NCBI GenBank assembly: GCA_033675265.1
Contig: JAUJYZ010001088.1
Span: 124,001-188,000 of the forward strand
Reading direction: 5' to 3'
DNA length: 64,000 nt
Source: Actinostola sp. cb2023
Taxonomy: Eukaryota > Cnidaria > Anthozoa > Actiniaria > Actinostolidae
Part shown: piece by piece, positions 11,724-21,689 of the stretch
Layout of the letters: each line of letters starts with the position of its first letter
Position numbering within the stretch: the stretch's first letter is position 1
The notes under the pieces: model-generated
Told to the model about the DNA's origin: nothing
The model's database searches: none
The model's input: only the letters and a program-made list of their open reading frames with translations
Made by a program: the position numbers and the translations under genes

Positions 11724-14514
11724 ATGGCGCATTCGCGCGAGTCCCCCAATGAAGACCCTTGGTACCCAGAGGTACCAAGCACGGAGCTGTTGTTGGAGGT
11801 CAAAAGAAATATGCTGGAGGGGTGCGAAAGGATCGCCCATTACCTTCGTAATGAAGGCGTCTCCATACCCAGACCAGTACTAGAAAGCGGGAATTTTGTT
11901 GGGCAACGTTCCCAGTGCCCAACTTGCGATAAAGGCGTGGCGCATTTGAAAAACCATCTCACAAATGTCCACGCCTGGTCGCCCACACGTTACCAACAGT
12001 GGAAGGCGACTAAAGACGTGTCAGACAAACGACCGACGAAGGGGTGTCAGATGGAAGGCTGCGTTTGGACAGGCATGACGCTGGACATGCATCTGAAGTC
12101 CAGCCACCACCTGAAGTCATCTGCGCCGCTATACAAGCTCATGCTCACGGCGGCACGAAAAGCTACGTCTGAGACCACAACTGCAACGTAGGTAATGCTT
12201 GCGGCAGTATTAACGATCCTTGTCAATATTATCATTAACGAGGGTGCCTTTTCCTTCCTATAGATCGTCAGAGTCCAAACAACACCAACATCTGCCCCTC
12301 CGCCTCCCATAACGACGGTGGTGGTTGGAGAGGTAATGACAATGGCAGTATTAACAATCCTTGTCAATTGTATCATTAACAAGGGTGCCTTTTCCTTCCT
12401 ATAGATCGACAGGAGGCAAGACTCAGACGATGACGATGATGATGATGATGATGCTGATGATGATGATGAAAATGAAGTAAATGTGGTTAGGATTTATCGC
12501 TATTCCATGTTCAGCATTATCCTCTAAAATTGCATTATAACTTTCCTCTCTTTCATAGAACTACGATAGTGATGAAATGCTATCGTGTTTGGTGAGTAAA
12601 CGAAGACGGATCGAGAGTGAGGATGAGGATGCTCAGGTTAGTGTTCACAACTCTACTACAATTACCATCATTCTCTTGTTTTTTAACTTTCCTTCTCTTT
12701 CACAGAGCGGGTATGTGGAAAAGGAACGAGATGGAGAGCAGGCGATGGAGGAGGATGAAGAGGATTTGGAAGTAGAGGGAGCGTTTAGCGACGACAGTGA
12801 CGGAGAAGAGGTATTGTTCTTATTCTATCTCTTTCAACTGATTTTGAACCCTCCTTCATCACTTTTTTATTTGATAAACAGCTCAAGGGTTTGGGCAAAT
12901 ATGGCCCAGGATGCCAACCAGAAAACGTGATGCAATCTTTAATAAAGAGCTGGAACAAACACCTCACCAGCCCTGATGGGGGGGTGTAAATCGTCAAATG
13001 TGGTGAGGCAGATGTGCCAACAGGTAACTGGAAGGTGATGTCATCCATTTAATAATTATTACGAGGTGTGCTTACTCACTTGTTCTCTTTAGGTTGACAC
13101 TATCTACGAGGTTATTGGGCGTCCAACGGCCATGCCGGACATTTTTAACAAGGAAGTCATCTACAACAGGTTAGAAGTAGTGACGGGCAGTTATTATTAA
13201 TAGTAATGCTAACTACTTATTGCTTACTTACTAGATTTTTCAAGTCCAAATTGGAGGAGAGAGTGGCGGGGGGGAAGAAGGGCATGTCATGCAACACACT
13301 GTTGGTGTACATCCATCACTACAGGCTGTTTGCCATACACGTGAAGCAAACCCTGCAGCTCTCCACAATGGTACAAAACATCGTAGTTATGCCATCACAT
13401 GGATCATTACACTAAGGGTATGCCTTTTATTGCAGTTGAGAGAAAACCATCGAGACGCTCGTGGACGCCCTGCCCGGGTGGCGCGAGTCCGTGCGCAAGA
13501 CGCGCATGGAACAGAAGTCCACCCGGGAGTGGAACGAGAGGAAACTGTTGGTGACACCTCAGCAGATCATTGACATGAAGACGTCGCCTCACGCACGATA
13601 TTGTACCAGACTGCTGAGAGAACCCAGAGAAGACAGCTACACTTTGGAACAGGCGGTGGATGTCAGGAATTCATTGATATTCCGACTATGTATCGAAAAT
13701 GGATCCCGGGCTGGCCCCATCCACGCCATGAGCTTGGAGGATATGAAACAGAATGAGCGCCTGGAAGACAAGAGAATTGTACATGTGGCTCAGCATAAGA
13801 CCACCGCCACATATGGTGGTGCCCTCATGAACATGTCAGAAGACCTTTTCAAAGACATGTTTCGGTATATCAGAGGAGCCAGGCAGGTCTTCCTAAAAGA
13901 AGGTAAAGAGGATGCGGGCCAAGTATTCCTTGGCCAATATGGCAATCCCCTCAGCGCATCGTAGGGCCCTGAAGGCTTTTGCCGGGAAGACCTTTATCTT
14001 GGACGACGAGGTCGTGGAGAAGTTTTGTTCCACAATGGTCCGTAAGGTGTGCGTCACCAACACCCGAGACAGGTCGGAGGTGGAAAAAACGAATATAGCG
14101 TCCCTGATGGTCCATTCTAACGTGACCGCGGAACGTAGCTACAGCCTACAGAACAGAATCACCCAAAGCAGCAGTGGCCACGACGCGGTACGGGCCCTGT
14201 TTGGATCGCCAAAAAAGGCCGCAGAAAGGAGCGACGAGGAGGCCAGTGTCAATACCGTGCCACCGTCACCTGTTGTTGGAAAAGACAAGATACATTCGAT
14301 CGTGAGGAGAACGGCGTGGTCTAAAGAGGACGAGGAAGTGATAAGGAAGAGAGCAAAACAGATTATCTGTGGCGTACAGGAGTCAACAAAGGCCAATATA
14401 CTGACCACGATAAGGACCTCAAGAAGCCTCACCCAAATCGCAGACAGAGAAGGGGAAAACCGAGTCTACGAAAAAATAAAAGCCCTCAAGAAGAAATACA
14501 GCACCACGGACTGA
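11724..14514 (+). pseudogene. Multi-exon tyrosine recombinase gene (Crypton-like), decayed
   Basis: Exons consistent in phase: 11724-12191, 12264-12332, 12405-12476, 12559-12636, 12706-12810, 12882-13023, 13093-13169, 13235-13370 and 13436-14514, all with GT..AG borders. The N terminus has paired zinc-finger-like motifs (CPTCDKG..HLKNHLTNVH; CQMEGCVW..HLKSSHH), then an acidic linker, then the recombinase. Catalytic signatures are ENGSRAGP (arginine I), VAQHKTTA (lysine region) and MVHSNVTAERSY (histidine and nucleophilic tyrosine). A Myb/SANT-like tail (RTAWSKEDEEVIRKR) follows. Lesions: TAG as the last codon of exon 1 (12189-12191), an extra G in a G run near 12980 (exon 142 nt instead of 141), about 2 nt missing near 13447, and an extra T near 13963. 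The family assignment rests on motifs and not on a search. The start was chosen at 11724 as the first in-frame ATG before the conserved part. Confidence 0.7.
12426..12474 (+). repeat. GAT/GAC microsatellite encoding an aspartate run
   Basis: A GAY-type trinucleotide run inside the third exon encodes a polyaspartate stretch. It keeps the reading frame and is part of the acidic linker between the zinc-finger and recombinase regions. Confidence 0.8.
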
Positions 14515-14559
14515 CTCCACTGTGCAACATAATCTGTACATATACGTTCGTGTTCCACT

Positions 14560-14672
14560 GAAAACGTACTCCATAATCTGTATATAATTTTGATATAATC
14601 TGTATATAATCTGTATATAATCTCTATAATCTGTATATAATTTGTATATAATCTTCCTATAATCTGTAAATA
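14560..14672. repeat. Tandem ATAATCTGTAT repeat
   Basis: About seven imperfect units of ATAATCTGTAT follow the recombinase gene. It is a low-complexity tandem repeat in the 3' flank; no coding role is seen. Confidence 0.8.
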
Positions 14673-14764
14673 TAAGTTCGAGTTTAAGTACTGCCACTAC
14701 ACCATATGTAAAGACAATAGTCATTTTTGGGGAACCGAAATAAATCCCAAAGTGGCCAAAGTCC

Positions 14765-14813
14765 TTGGAGGGCTCAGAAATGGGCCGGTGGTTCGACTCC
14801 ACCAGGACTCATG
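14765..14813 (+). other. tRNA-like T-arm with B box (tRNA pseudogene or SINE relic)
   Basis: GGTGG TTCGACT CCACC forms a 5-bp stem with a 7-base loop and contains the B-box consensus GGTTCGACTCC, followed by AGGACTCA like an acceptor 3' strand. Upstream AGTCCTT could be a partial 5' acceptor strand and TGGCCAAAG resembles an A box. The anticodon arm does not fold with a 7-base loop. I therefore call it tRNA-derived and not a functional tRNA. Confidence 0.4.
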
Positions 14814-14849
14814 CTCCTTCCCTGAGTACAATGCCGAAGTTAGTAATTT

Positions 14850-15803
14850 TCAAATTCGTCACCCTCAAATTTTGACCGATATTTAGATCGATAGAAAAAT
14901 CTTCAAAATATATGGAGTTGTTTTCAATATTCTGGTAGTGCTGGAGATGGTGATTCGATGGTGAAGGATATTCGATTTGTTTATTAGCATGACTTATAAA
15001 TCTTTGGTTGATTTTGACGAAGTATTCGTCCATTTTTGGAGACTTTTCTGGCCTTTAGTTATAAATCTGAGGACACAGTTGTGTAGACCACCTCCTGTAC
15101 TACTTAATCCACCAGTTAGTTTGTTGCTTTTTTTGGAAAAAATTCGAAATATTACCCTCTGAAAATGGGTCAGAAATGATTTTATACAAAGTTTGATCTT
15201 TCGTATCTCGATCAATATTGCTGCTATCTATGTGATCTTCCAGGTTTGAGATTAGTGGTCGATGGTGCTAATAGTCAGTAAGGCAGAGTTTCAAAAAATC
15301 AGTGCCAAAATGACCATTAGTTCTTCAAATATCACTAGCCAAAAAATGCAAGAAGACGAAGTCTCATGGGAAATTTATGGGGATGAAATATGTTGCATTT
15401 CTAGCACCATCGACCACTAATCTCAAACCTGGAAGATCACATAGATAGCAGCAATATTGATCGAGATACGAAAGATCAAACTTTGTATAAAATCACTTCT
15501 GACCCATTTTCAGAGGGAAATATTTCGAAATTTTTCCAAAAAAAGCAACAAACTAACTGGTGGGTTATGTAGTACAGGAGGTGGGCTACACAACTGTGTC
15601 TTCATAAATGGACGACTACTTCGTCAAAATCAACACAAGATTTCTAAGTGATTCTTATACAAAAATCGAATATCCTTACCATCATTGCAATCACCATCAC
15701 CAGACCTACCAGAATATGGGGAAAAAAATAATAAATTTTGAAGATCTTCTATAGAAAATCGACCTAAAATCGATCAAAAGTTGAGGGTGACGATATTTGA
15801 GGC
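14850..15803. repeat. Large imperfect inverted repeat (~420-bp arms)
   Basis: The arm 14850-15270 returns in reverse complement at 15402-15803, most clearly around TAGCACCATCGACCACTAAT and CGAGATACGAAAGATCAAAC. The 131-bp spacer is unique. Arms differ by scattered substitutions and small indels. The structure could fold into a long hairpin and may be a foldback element or a duplicated subterminal region of the large element. Confidence 0.85.
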
Positions 15804-15974
15804 GGCATAACTCTGTTAGTATGAGGTCTCAGACAGTACCGCTAATTGACGTAATACAGACGTTACCATGCTATACAATCCAATAGAAAGATCTTCCAAA
15901 AAATTAAAAATCACTTCAAAAAAAATCAACAAACATAAGAAAAAAAATTAAAAATTTTAAAAAAATTAAAAAAT

Positions 15975-16171
15975 TATGGTCTCGGTCGATTTGCCGCTTG
16001 CACGGTCGATTTGCCGGTCGGAGACCATAACTTTTTAACCCTGGGTAAGAACGGTCGAATTGCCGGTCTCGGTCGAATTGCCGGTCCATCGGTCGAATTG
16101 CCGGTCCATCGGTCGAATTGCCGGTCCATCGGTCGAATTGCCGGTCAGAATTGCCGGTCGAATTGCCGGTC
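15975..16171. repeat. GGTCGAATTGCCGGT minisatellite at right end
   Basis: The first part is a palindromic block: TATGGTCTCGG at 15975 is mirrored by GGAGACCATA near 16019. It is followed by at least five copies of GGTCGAATTGCCGGT, three of them in a regular 20-bp period with CCATC spacers (about 16070-16145), and shortened copies up to 16171. The same 15-mer sits at the left end at 4559-4593, which ties both ends to one element. Confidence 0.9.
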
Positions 16172-16370
16172 TTAATTCTCCGGCAAGACCACATCGTTCG
16201 CCTTGCTAGTACCGGCAGCCAAGCTTTATATTTAACTTGGTTTATCAAGCCATTTCTAAAGCAAGCAAGCCCAAAGCCAACGCCAAAATCCGGCTATCAG
16301 AGCCACTACGACAAGAGATCGCGCACTGGCGCTTCCTAGATACCTGGGAAGACTGTTTACCTTGGAGGTC
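16172..16370 (+). pseudogene. DIRS-like RT thumb/connection segment
   Basis: Reads FSGKTTSFALLVPAAKLY, then after a 1-2 nt frame slip near 16232 continues VYQAISKASKPKANAK and EIAHWRFLDTWEDCLPWR. It ends in the middle of the codon series at 16370, where the IS3EU-like element begins. The frame resumes without loss at 23305 on the other side of that element. A TAG at about 16207-16209 in one frame is explained by the slip. Confidence 0.8.
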
Positions 16371-16664
16371 TACGGTGGCCCACAAGTGTCACGGCACAAC
16401 CGAGAAAGTCACGGCACAACCACAAATTCACGGCACGCCACCAAGATTTCCACGGCACAACCGCCACAAATCTCACGGCACGCCACAAATCTCACGGCAC
16501 GCCACAAATCTCACGGCACAACCGCCACAAATCTCACGGCACAATCGCCACAAATCTCACGGCACATGCATAAGCCACAACCACCGACTCAGAAGTTGCG
16601 GCGGAAGTGGATAGTCCACGGCGGAAGTGAGCCTCTTCGCGCCCGCTATCAAGAATGTCAGCGG
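16371..16664 (+). repeat. Left TIR of IS3EU-like element with tandem CACGGCACAACCGCCACAAATCT units
   Basis: After about 30 bp of outer inverted repeat there is an array of CACGGCA-based units, mostly 23 bp with some 19-bp variants, followed by ACTCAGAAGTTGCGGCGG and GCCTCTTCGCGCCCGC. All of it reappears inverted at the right end. The unit array probably holds transposase binding sites (inference). Open frames at 16237-16829 in this interval are artefacts of the array. Confidence 0.9.
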
Positions 16665-16741
16665 TATACTAAGAAAATGTCCCATGATCCTTTGTTCATT
16701 GGTAAATTTGCTTTCAGTGAGCTGAACTCTTCGATTTTGCC

Positions 16742-19458
16742 ATGTTTTGTGGAAAATGCGGTGAAAATCTATTGCCTGAGCAAAAGTTTTGTACAAAATG
16801 TGGCGAAGGTAAGTCTCGTGTTTATTTAGATGTAAAATTTATAGAAATAAGTCTCACATTTGTGCACGAAATAAGCACGATCGTAAATAACAAACTTATA
16901 GTTATGCACCATGCAAAGGTGACACCTTTTAATTAATGATTAGCTTTATTTCCTACTTTTTATGGTGTGTGACTCTTGCTTGAGAAATCTCGGGAGAGGA
17001 GGGGAGGGGGGGCTATAAGCACTCTTCAATAAAAATGTTATTCTAACCTTGTAAAGTTTGGCAAGTGTTTATCTTATAACGTTTAGGGCTAAACGTTGGT
17101 GTGCCAACATACTTCCTAAGTCATATCTGCCAACTGGTGTTTTCTTGACATGACTTGTGTCTGTGATGGGGGCTTATAAGCGGGAGGATATTTCTGTTAG
17201 CCGAGAGGGGGAATATATCTTCTTTTTTTTGGAGGGTGGGTTAAGCGATTGATTGATTGAATGAATGATAACAACTTTATTGAAATAATACATTATAACT
17301 TTATAAGCTTAATACATTATGACTGAGATCATCTAAGCAATAAATTATTATACCTGTATTTTATCCTTTGCAGGTATTGCAGGACCTTCAGGTATGAGCA
17401 GTACAAAGCCTGTTTGTGGCCAATTTGGCAGAGTTGGTGTGAAGAGCTTTATAGATTACAAGAACAGTATTGGAAAACCAAATAAAGCAAAGCTGCTAGG
17501 CAAAAATGGCAAGAAAGTAAAAATTGAAGAAAATGAACAGACAGAAGTCATTATAAACATTGGATTAATGGCTTGGGATGATGATGTTGAAGAAATAAGA
17601 GAAAAAAGAGGGAGAGGAAAGCGCATGCCAATAAGGGTACCAAGCTGTTCTAATTACAAAACACTGTTAGAGAAAGCAACTCTTAAGTGGAAAGATTTCC
17701 ACAGTAATCTGTACGAGGAAGGGAAGGATTATGCACTACTACTGGAGGATGGCCAAGAAGCACAGTTTTTGCCTGGGTCAAACATGAAGGAGTTTTTTTC
17801 CTTAAACAGGTATAAAGAAGCAATCAATAGCATAATTAGTAGTAATTATTAGTTATTATATTAGTCCTGTAATTAGTATTTATTATTGTAATCCTGAAGG
17901 ACCCACAGTGGGTAAATAAAGTTATCTTATCTTATCTAGGTATAAAGAAGAATCCCTGAAGGATTACAAAAGAATAGTACTATTCCTGTGCACATGTGAG
18001 GATCTCCAGCAGAATGCGAGTGAACCTATGGAGGAGGAGATAGTGCCTCCTAAGCACCAAAAAGTGGTAGATATGGCAGTACCAGGCCCATCAACCCTTC
18101 CAGGACGAGCAGAGGCACTCCAGATAAAGAATGACCAGGAAATTGCCCTCGCAATGCAAAACGAAGCCCTCAATGAAACAGAAGCACATGTAAATGTAAA
18201 TGACAACAATAATTATTATTGTGATGCAAGTACATGTGATCATGAAATCATGAAATCAAGGATGAAGCCAGTGTCATTCAGACCTTACAGAAGAGAGTGA
18301 TTCCAGAAGGTGAAGAGTGCTCAATGTACATTGTAGTAAGGAAAGGGTCACCACTGCAAAGGACCCTTAATCTTTGGAAAAGAGCTGCATTGAAGGTGTC
18401 GCCAGAGCATGTGCTGCGAGTGAAGTATATAGGCGAGGATGGGATAGACTCGGGTGCACTAGCGAAGGAGTTCTTGACAGAGACTATGTCAAATATTGGC
18501 AAGAATCTATACCAATGACATACACAATGGCAATTTCAAAGCCTGTGGACAAATTGCAGCCACAAGTCTGGCACAAGGTGGCCCAGCTCCTTGCTTTTTA
18601 GATGAGAAAATATTTGAAACTTTGGTCATGGATAGAGACTTTGATTACACCAGTCCTGATTTAGACCAGCACTTAACACCAAGCGAAAAGGAACTCCTTG
18701 ATCAGATTGAAAATAATGCCACTCACTACCAAGATATTATTGTAGACCATGGGTACACTGGAGTTGTAAATGAACAGAACTTGAAGTCTATCCGAGCCTC
18801 AGTTGTTGTCAGTATGTTAAGCAGACGAGTCCTATATCTCAAGGAATTCAGAAGAGGGTTAAACCTCTATGGTTTGAAAGAGATAATATACAAGCACCCT
18901 AGCATAACACGTAATATGTTTGTAAAGGGTCTGAGGAAGGAGGGAGATGCTGATTACTTGTATTCTTTGATGATGCCCCAGTATTCAGAAGAAGGATCCA
19001 ACAAGCGGCCAGTAGAAGAAGCCATTATGGATCATTTTCAGGACCTTCTATTCAGTATAGAAGAAGATAGAGTTACTGGTTACTCGGAAGCTCTGGCATG
19101 GGCCATCGACAACAACAGTGCTTATGAGGATGACAATGGTGATAAGGAAGGTGGCGACTCCATGGCCCCTCCATGTCTGAGTGAAACACATATCACCCCT
19201 GACATTTCACCAGGAGGTGTGTTGGGATGGCTGACAGGGCAAAAGCACCGAGAGATAAGTAAGGCCAATCTGTCAGTCACTGTCAAATTTGACCATGATT
19301 GCCTCAAGCGCAACCCAAAACATCAAGTGTGTTTTCCCATTGTAGGAGCTTGTGGTCGCACAATAACCTTTCCTGTAGTGCACATGTCGACCCAAGACAA
19401 ATGTAAGGACATTTTCCTGCTTGCTGTTAGCAACTCGCAAGCTTTTGGGAAAAGTTAG
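16742..19458 (+). pseudogene. Zinc-ribbon plus HECT E3 ubiquitin ligase-like gene carried by the transposon, broken
   Basis: Exon 1 (16742-16808) encodes MFCGKCGENLLPEQKFCTKC, a CxxC..CxxC zinc ribbon, and ends at a good donor (GGTAAGTC). Exon 2 starts at 17374 after TTTGCAG in the matching phase. A HECT-like domain begins about 18300 (YIVVRKG, LRVKYIGEDGIDSGALAKEF) and ends at 19458. The C-terminal PIVGACGRTITFP aligns with the HECT active-site loop, placing a catalytic cysteine at codon 19351-19353. HECT ligases form a thioester with ubiquitin at this residue (family knowledge). Breaks: a 117-bp insertion at 17821-17937, an 8-bp tandem duplication (CATGAAAT twice, about 18241-18256) and a roughly 2-nt deletion near 18513. 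Each shifts or stops the frame. The protein probably resembles the G2E3-like HECT proteins common in cnidarians. Both flanks are transposon sequence, so it is cargo or a second element gene. Confidence 0.8.
17821..17937. mobile_element. Short LINE/SINE-type insertion with 13-bp TSD
   Basis: The 13-mer AGGTATAAAGAAG occurs at 17808-17820 and again at 17938-17950. The 117 bp between them end in AATAAAGTTATCTTATCTTATCT, the kind of short tandem tail seen at the 3' ends of CR1/L2-like elements. Removing it restores the HECT gene frame (LNRYKEESLKDY). A 5'-truncated LINE or a SINE moved by one is the best explanation. Confidence 0.8.
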
Positions 19459-19515
19459 ATCCAGAACAAAACCGTAATAAAAGTGCAAAGAAGTATCAAT
19501 GAACTATCCAATATT

Positions 19516-19799
19516 ATATATACAGTCAATTATTATATCATTAACATTGTCCAGCTAGAAAGAGATTAACACTACAATAAATGTCACGTGTCTCATCATA
19601 TATTCGTTTTGCGCACGTGATATGAGCAATTATTGTGCACGTGCAGCCGATATACTTCATACTTTGAATTATATCGGCTGCACGTGCACAATACTTGCTT
19701 GTTTTGTGCACGCAAAACGAATATATGAGACACATGATATTTATTGTAGTGTTAATCCCTTTCTAGCTGGACAACATTAATGACATTGACTGTATATAC
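19516..19799. repeat. Long foldback (hairpin) MITE
   Basis: TATATACAGTCAAT at the left returns inverted at the right, and inside it TTGTCCAGCTAGAAAG (19549-19564) pairs with CTTTCTAGCTGGACAA near 19758-19773. The arms run to a short loop near 19655. Several GCACGTG motifs occur in the arms. It lies between the HECT gene and the transposase and could act as a bidirectional 3' end or be an independent insertion; no clean duplication was found. Confidence 0.8.
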
Positions 19800-21689
19800 A
19801 ATGTACTTTTAGCCCATTTTGTCTTGATAGTTTATATACAGTACATGTATATATATATACATGTAGACGGATTTTGTAGTATACAAGTCCCTTAGATGGC
19901 GGCCTCCATGGATTCAGAGGCTCAACTTTCAATGCACATTAAAAATCAAGAATACAAAAGAGACAATTATTTTTATCAAGATGGATCTGTATTTTGAAAT
20001 CTTTGGACTCATTTGAGCGATACTTGTCTGAACATTGGAGGTTTCCTGTTGTGTTGCTTTTCTTAGTAGTATTTTTCAATTATTTTTTTTTTTGTACCAT
20101 GGATGACATATATTATATATAATTATATCTTTGCAAAATTGATTACCAGGAGATTTGTTATAAAAGAGAAAAAAAAACTATATGAGACTGAAGTATTTGA
20201 CATCATTTTTACTTTTTGATAATTCAGATAATTTAGATATTATTTTAACATTTACCAAGAAAGCGATTATAATTATTTTGCATATATATATCCTATTTTA
20301 ATTACATTACTTTTAGGGCCTTTTTATTATCATTTGTTCCTGTTTAGAAAAGTTTAAAAATGTTTAATTGAAGTTTACATATATTATGAAAATGGTTGCT
20401 TGGCTTGTAGTTTTTAAAAGAAATAGAAAAACTAACACTACACGACGTTTCCATGTCGTTGACATCTGATTATAAAGTTTTTCTATTTCTTTTACATAAT
20501 TATATCACAAGGCATTTAATCTGATATTTTATGATGCACAGGCAGCAATGCTTATTACATGTTAGCAAGAGAGTTGATATCAATGCTATTGCTTGTCCTA
20601 AATATGTGTGCATAATGCATTTTTAAAGAAATATTTTGTTTCTTTGTTGTGCCCGTTTCAAGGCTAAGTTAGAATCTACAGAACACTATATTTAGAAAGT
20701 GATGTTTATTGTTATAGATATATTACCATGGCTTCTTGTTTAGTCAACAATTTATTCAGTTTCTATGCTAAATAAATTTATTGTTAACATTGATACAGGA
20801 GCCAAATAAAATATCAAAGAAAAATTAACTGTTTTTTGTATATACATGTACTTTCCAAAAAACAATGCTTGACTCTACAAATGGTAACAATCCTGGTAAA
20901 AATTGGAACATTTAGAAGAAGACAACTACTTGAAAAAATCCTGGTTGTGTGCTGCTGGGGGCTTAAACTCATTTGTAAGCATAACTTCAACCTCCCAGCG
21001 TACCTTGCACTTTTTCACCACAGGAATCCCATTCAACATCTGGGAATGAGATTGCTATGGGACAATATTTTTGTCATTTTTTCAAGTTGTGCATCAACTC
21101 CATTGGCCTTCGAAACATATATAATGCTAAGGGTATCAGACAAGGTCTTTGTTTACTTAGGCCTTTGGAAATTATATATAATAATAATATATATAATATA
21201 TGGCAATTGGTGTAATGACTTCAACCGGGGCACACAGACTGAGTCATTAACAAACGATTCTGACATTGGTCATTTCTTAGCCAATCAAATGTGACCATTT
21301 TGGTTTCAAAATTGTACCTTTATGTGGCCCCGGCTGAAGTCTTTACACTGTAATAGCTTTCTTTTCCCATACCTATGTTTAATTTGAAACTGGCTAAATT
21401 TTTCTGATGACAAACTCCAAACTTTTAGTGCAATATTTGGCTACCATATCAGTTGCAGGTATGTAACATCTGCCAAATAATAAAAATTTCTTCTTTATGC
21501 AGTGATACTTATTCTAAGCGGACCTCCTCAGAACCCAATACAAGGTGTCTGCCTAAGACAGGTTTAAGTTGTCTAATTGCAGGGTCCAGGGGTGGGTGCA
21601 AAAAAGGGCTAGGTAAGTGATGATTTTGGGTCGGAAATCAAACAGGTTTCACTGTACATTAATTACTTTTGTGTGCAACTGGAAGTCAT
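19800..21689. other. Non-coding AT-rich interior of the IS3EU-like element
   Basis: No recognisable coding sequence. The 153-codon frame at 20836-21294 has no domain and low-complexity AT context. A short inverted pair (AGAAATAGAAAAACT / AGTTTTTCTATTTCT) lies at about 20420-20495 and an ATATATAATAAT run near 21175-21200. It is the intergenic space between the convergent HECT and transposase genes. Confidence 0.6.

Larger units (their letters stand above)
4552..16171 (+). mobile_element. Large (~11.6 kb) element with minisatellite ends and a tyrosine recombinase gene
   Basis: DIRS reading frame stops at SVSLTM (4552) and resumes as FSGKTTSFALLVPAAKLY at about 16176, so everything between is an insertion. 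Both ends carry the 15-mer GGTCGAATTGCCGGT: an inverted pair at 4559-4593 on the left and a tandem array at 16050-16171 on the right. GGTC is present at both junctions (4552-4555 and 16168-16171) and could be a 4-bp direct repeat. TATGGTC occurs at the left junction and again at 15975. The interior holds about 7 kb of AT-rich non-coding DNA with diverged repeat modules, a Mutator-like insertion, a multi-exon tyrosine recombinase gene (11724-14514) and a large inverted repeat. A Crypton-like mechanism is inferred from the recombinase and from TATG-type junctions known in Cryptons. That the whole interval moved as one unit is not proven. Confidence 0.6.

Noticed and set aside
14765..14813. Functional tRNA gene
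   Set aside because: Only the T arm and part of the acceptor fit; the anticodon arm does not form a 7-base loop.
16237..16829. Open frames rich in HGTTATNLTAQ-type repeats (also 22988-23344 and the extension of the transposase frame to 23285)
   Set aside because: They translate the tandem array in the IS3EU TIRs; repeats whose units lack stops give long frames without coding meaning.
20836..21294. 152-codon frame between the HECT gene and the transposase
   Set aside because: No recognisable domain, AT-rich low-complexity tail, and no splice or conservation evidence.
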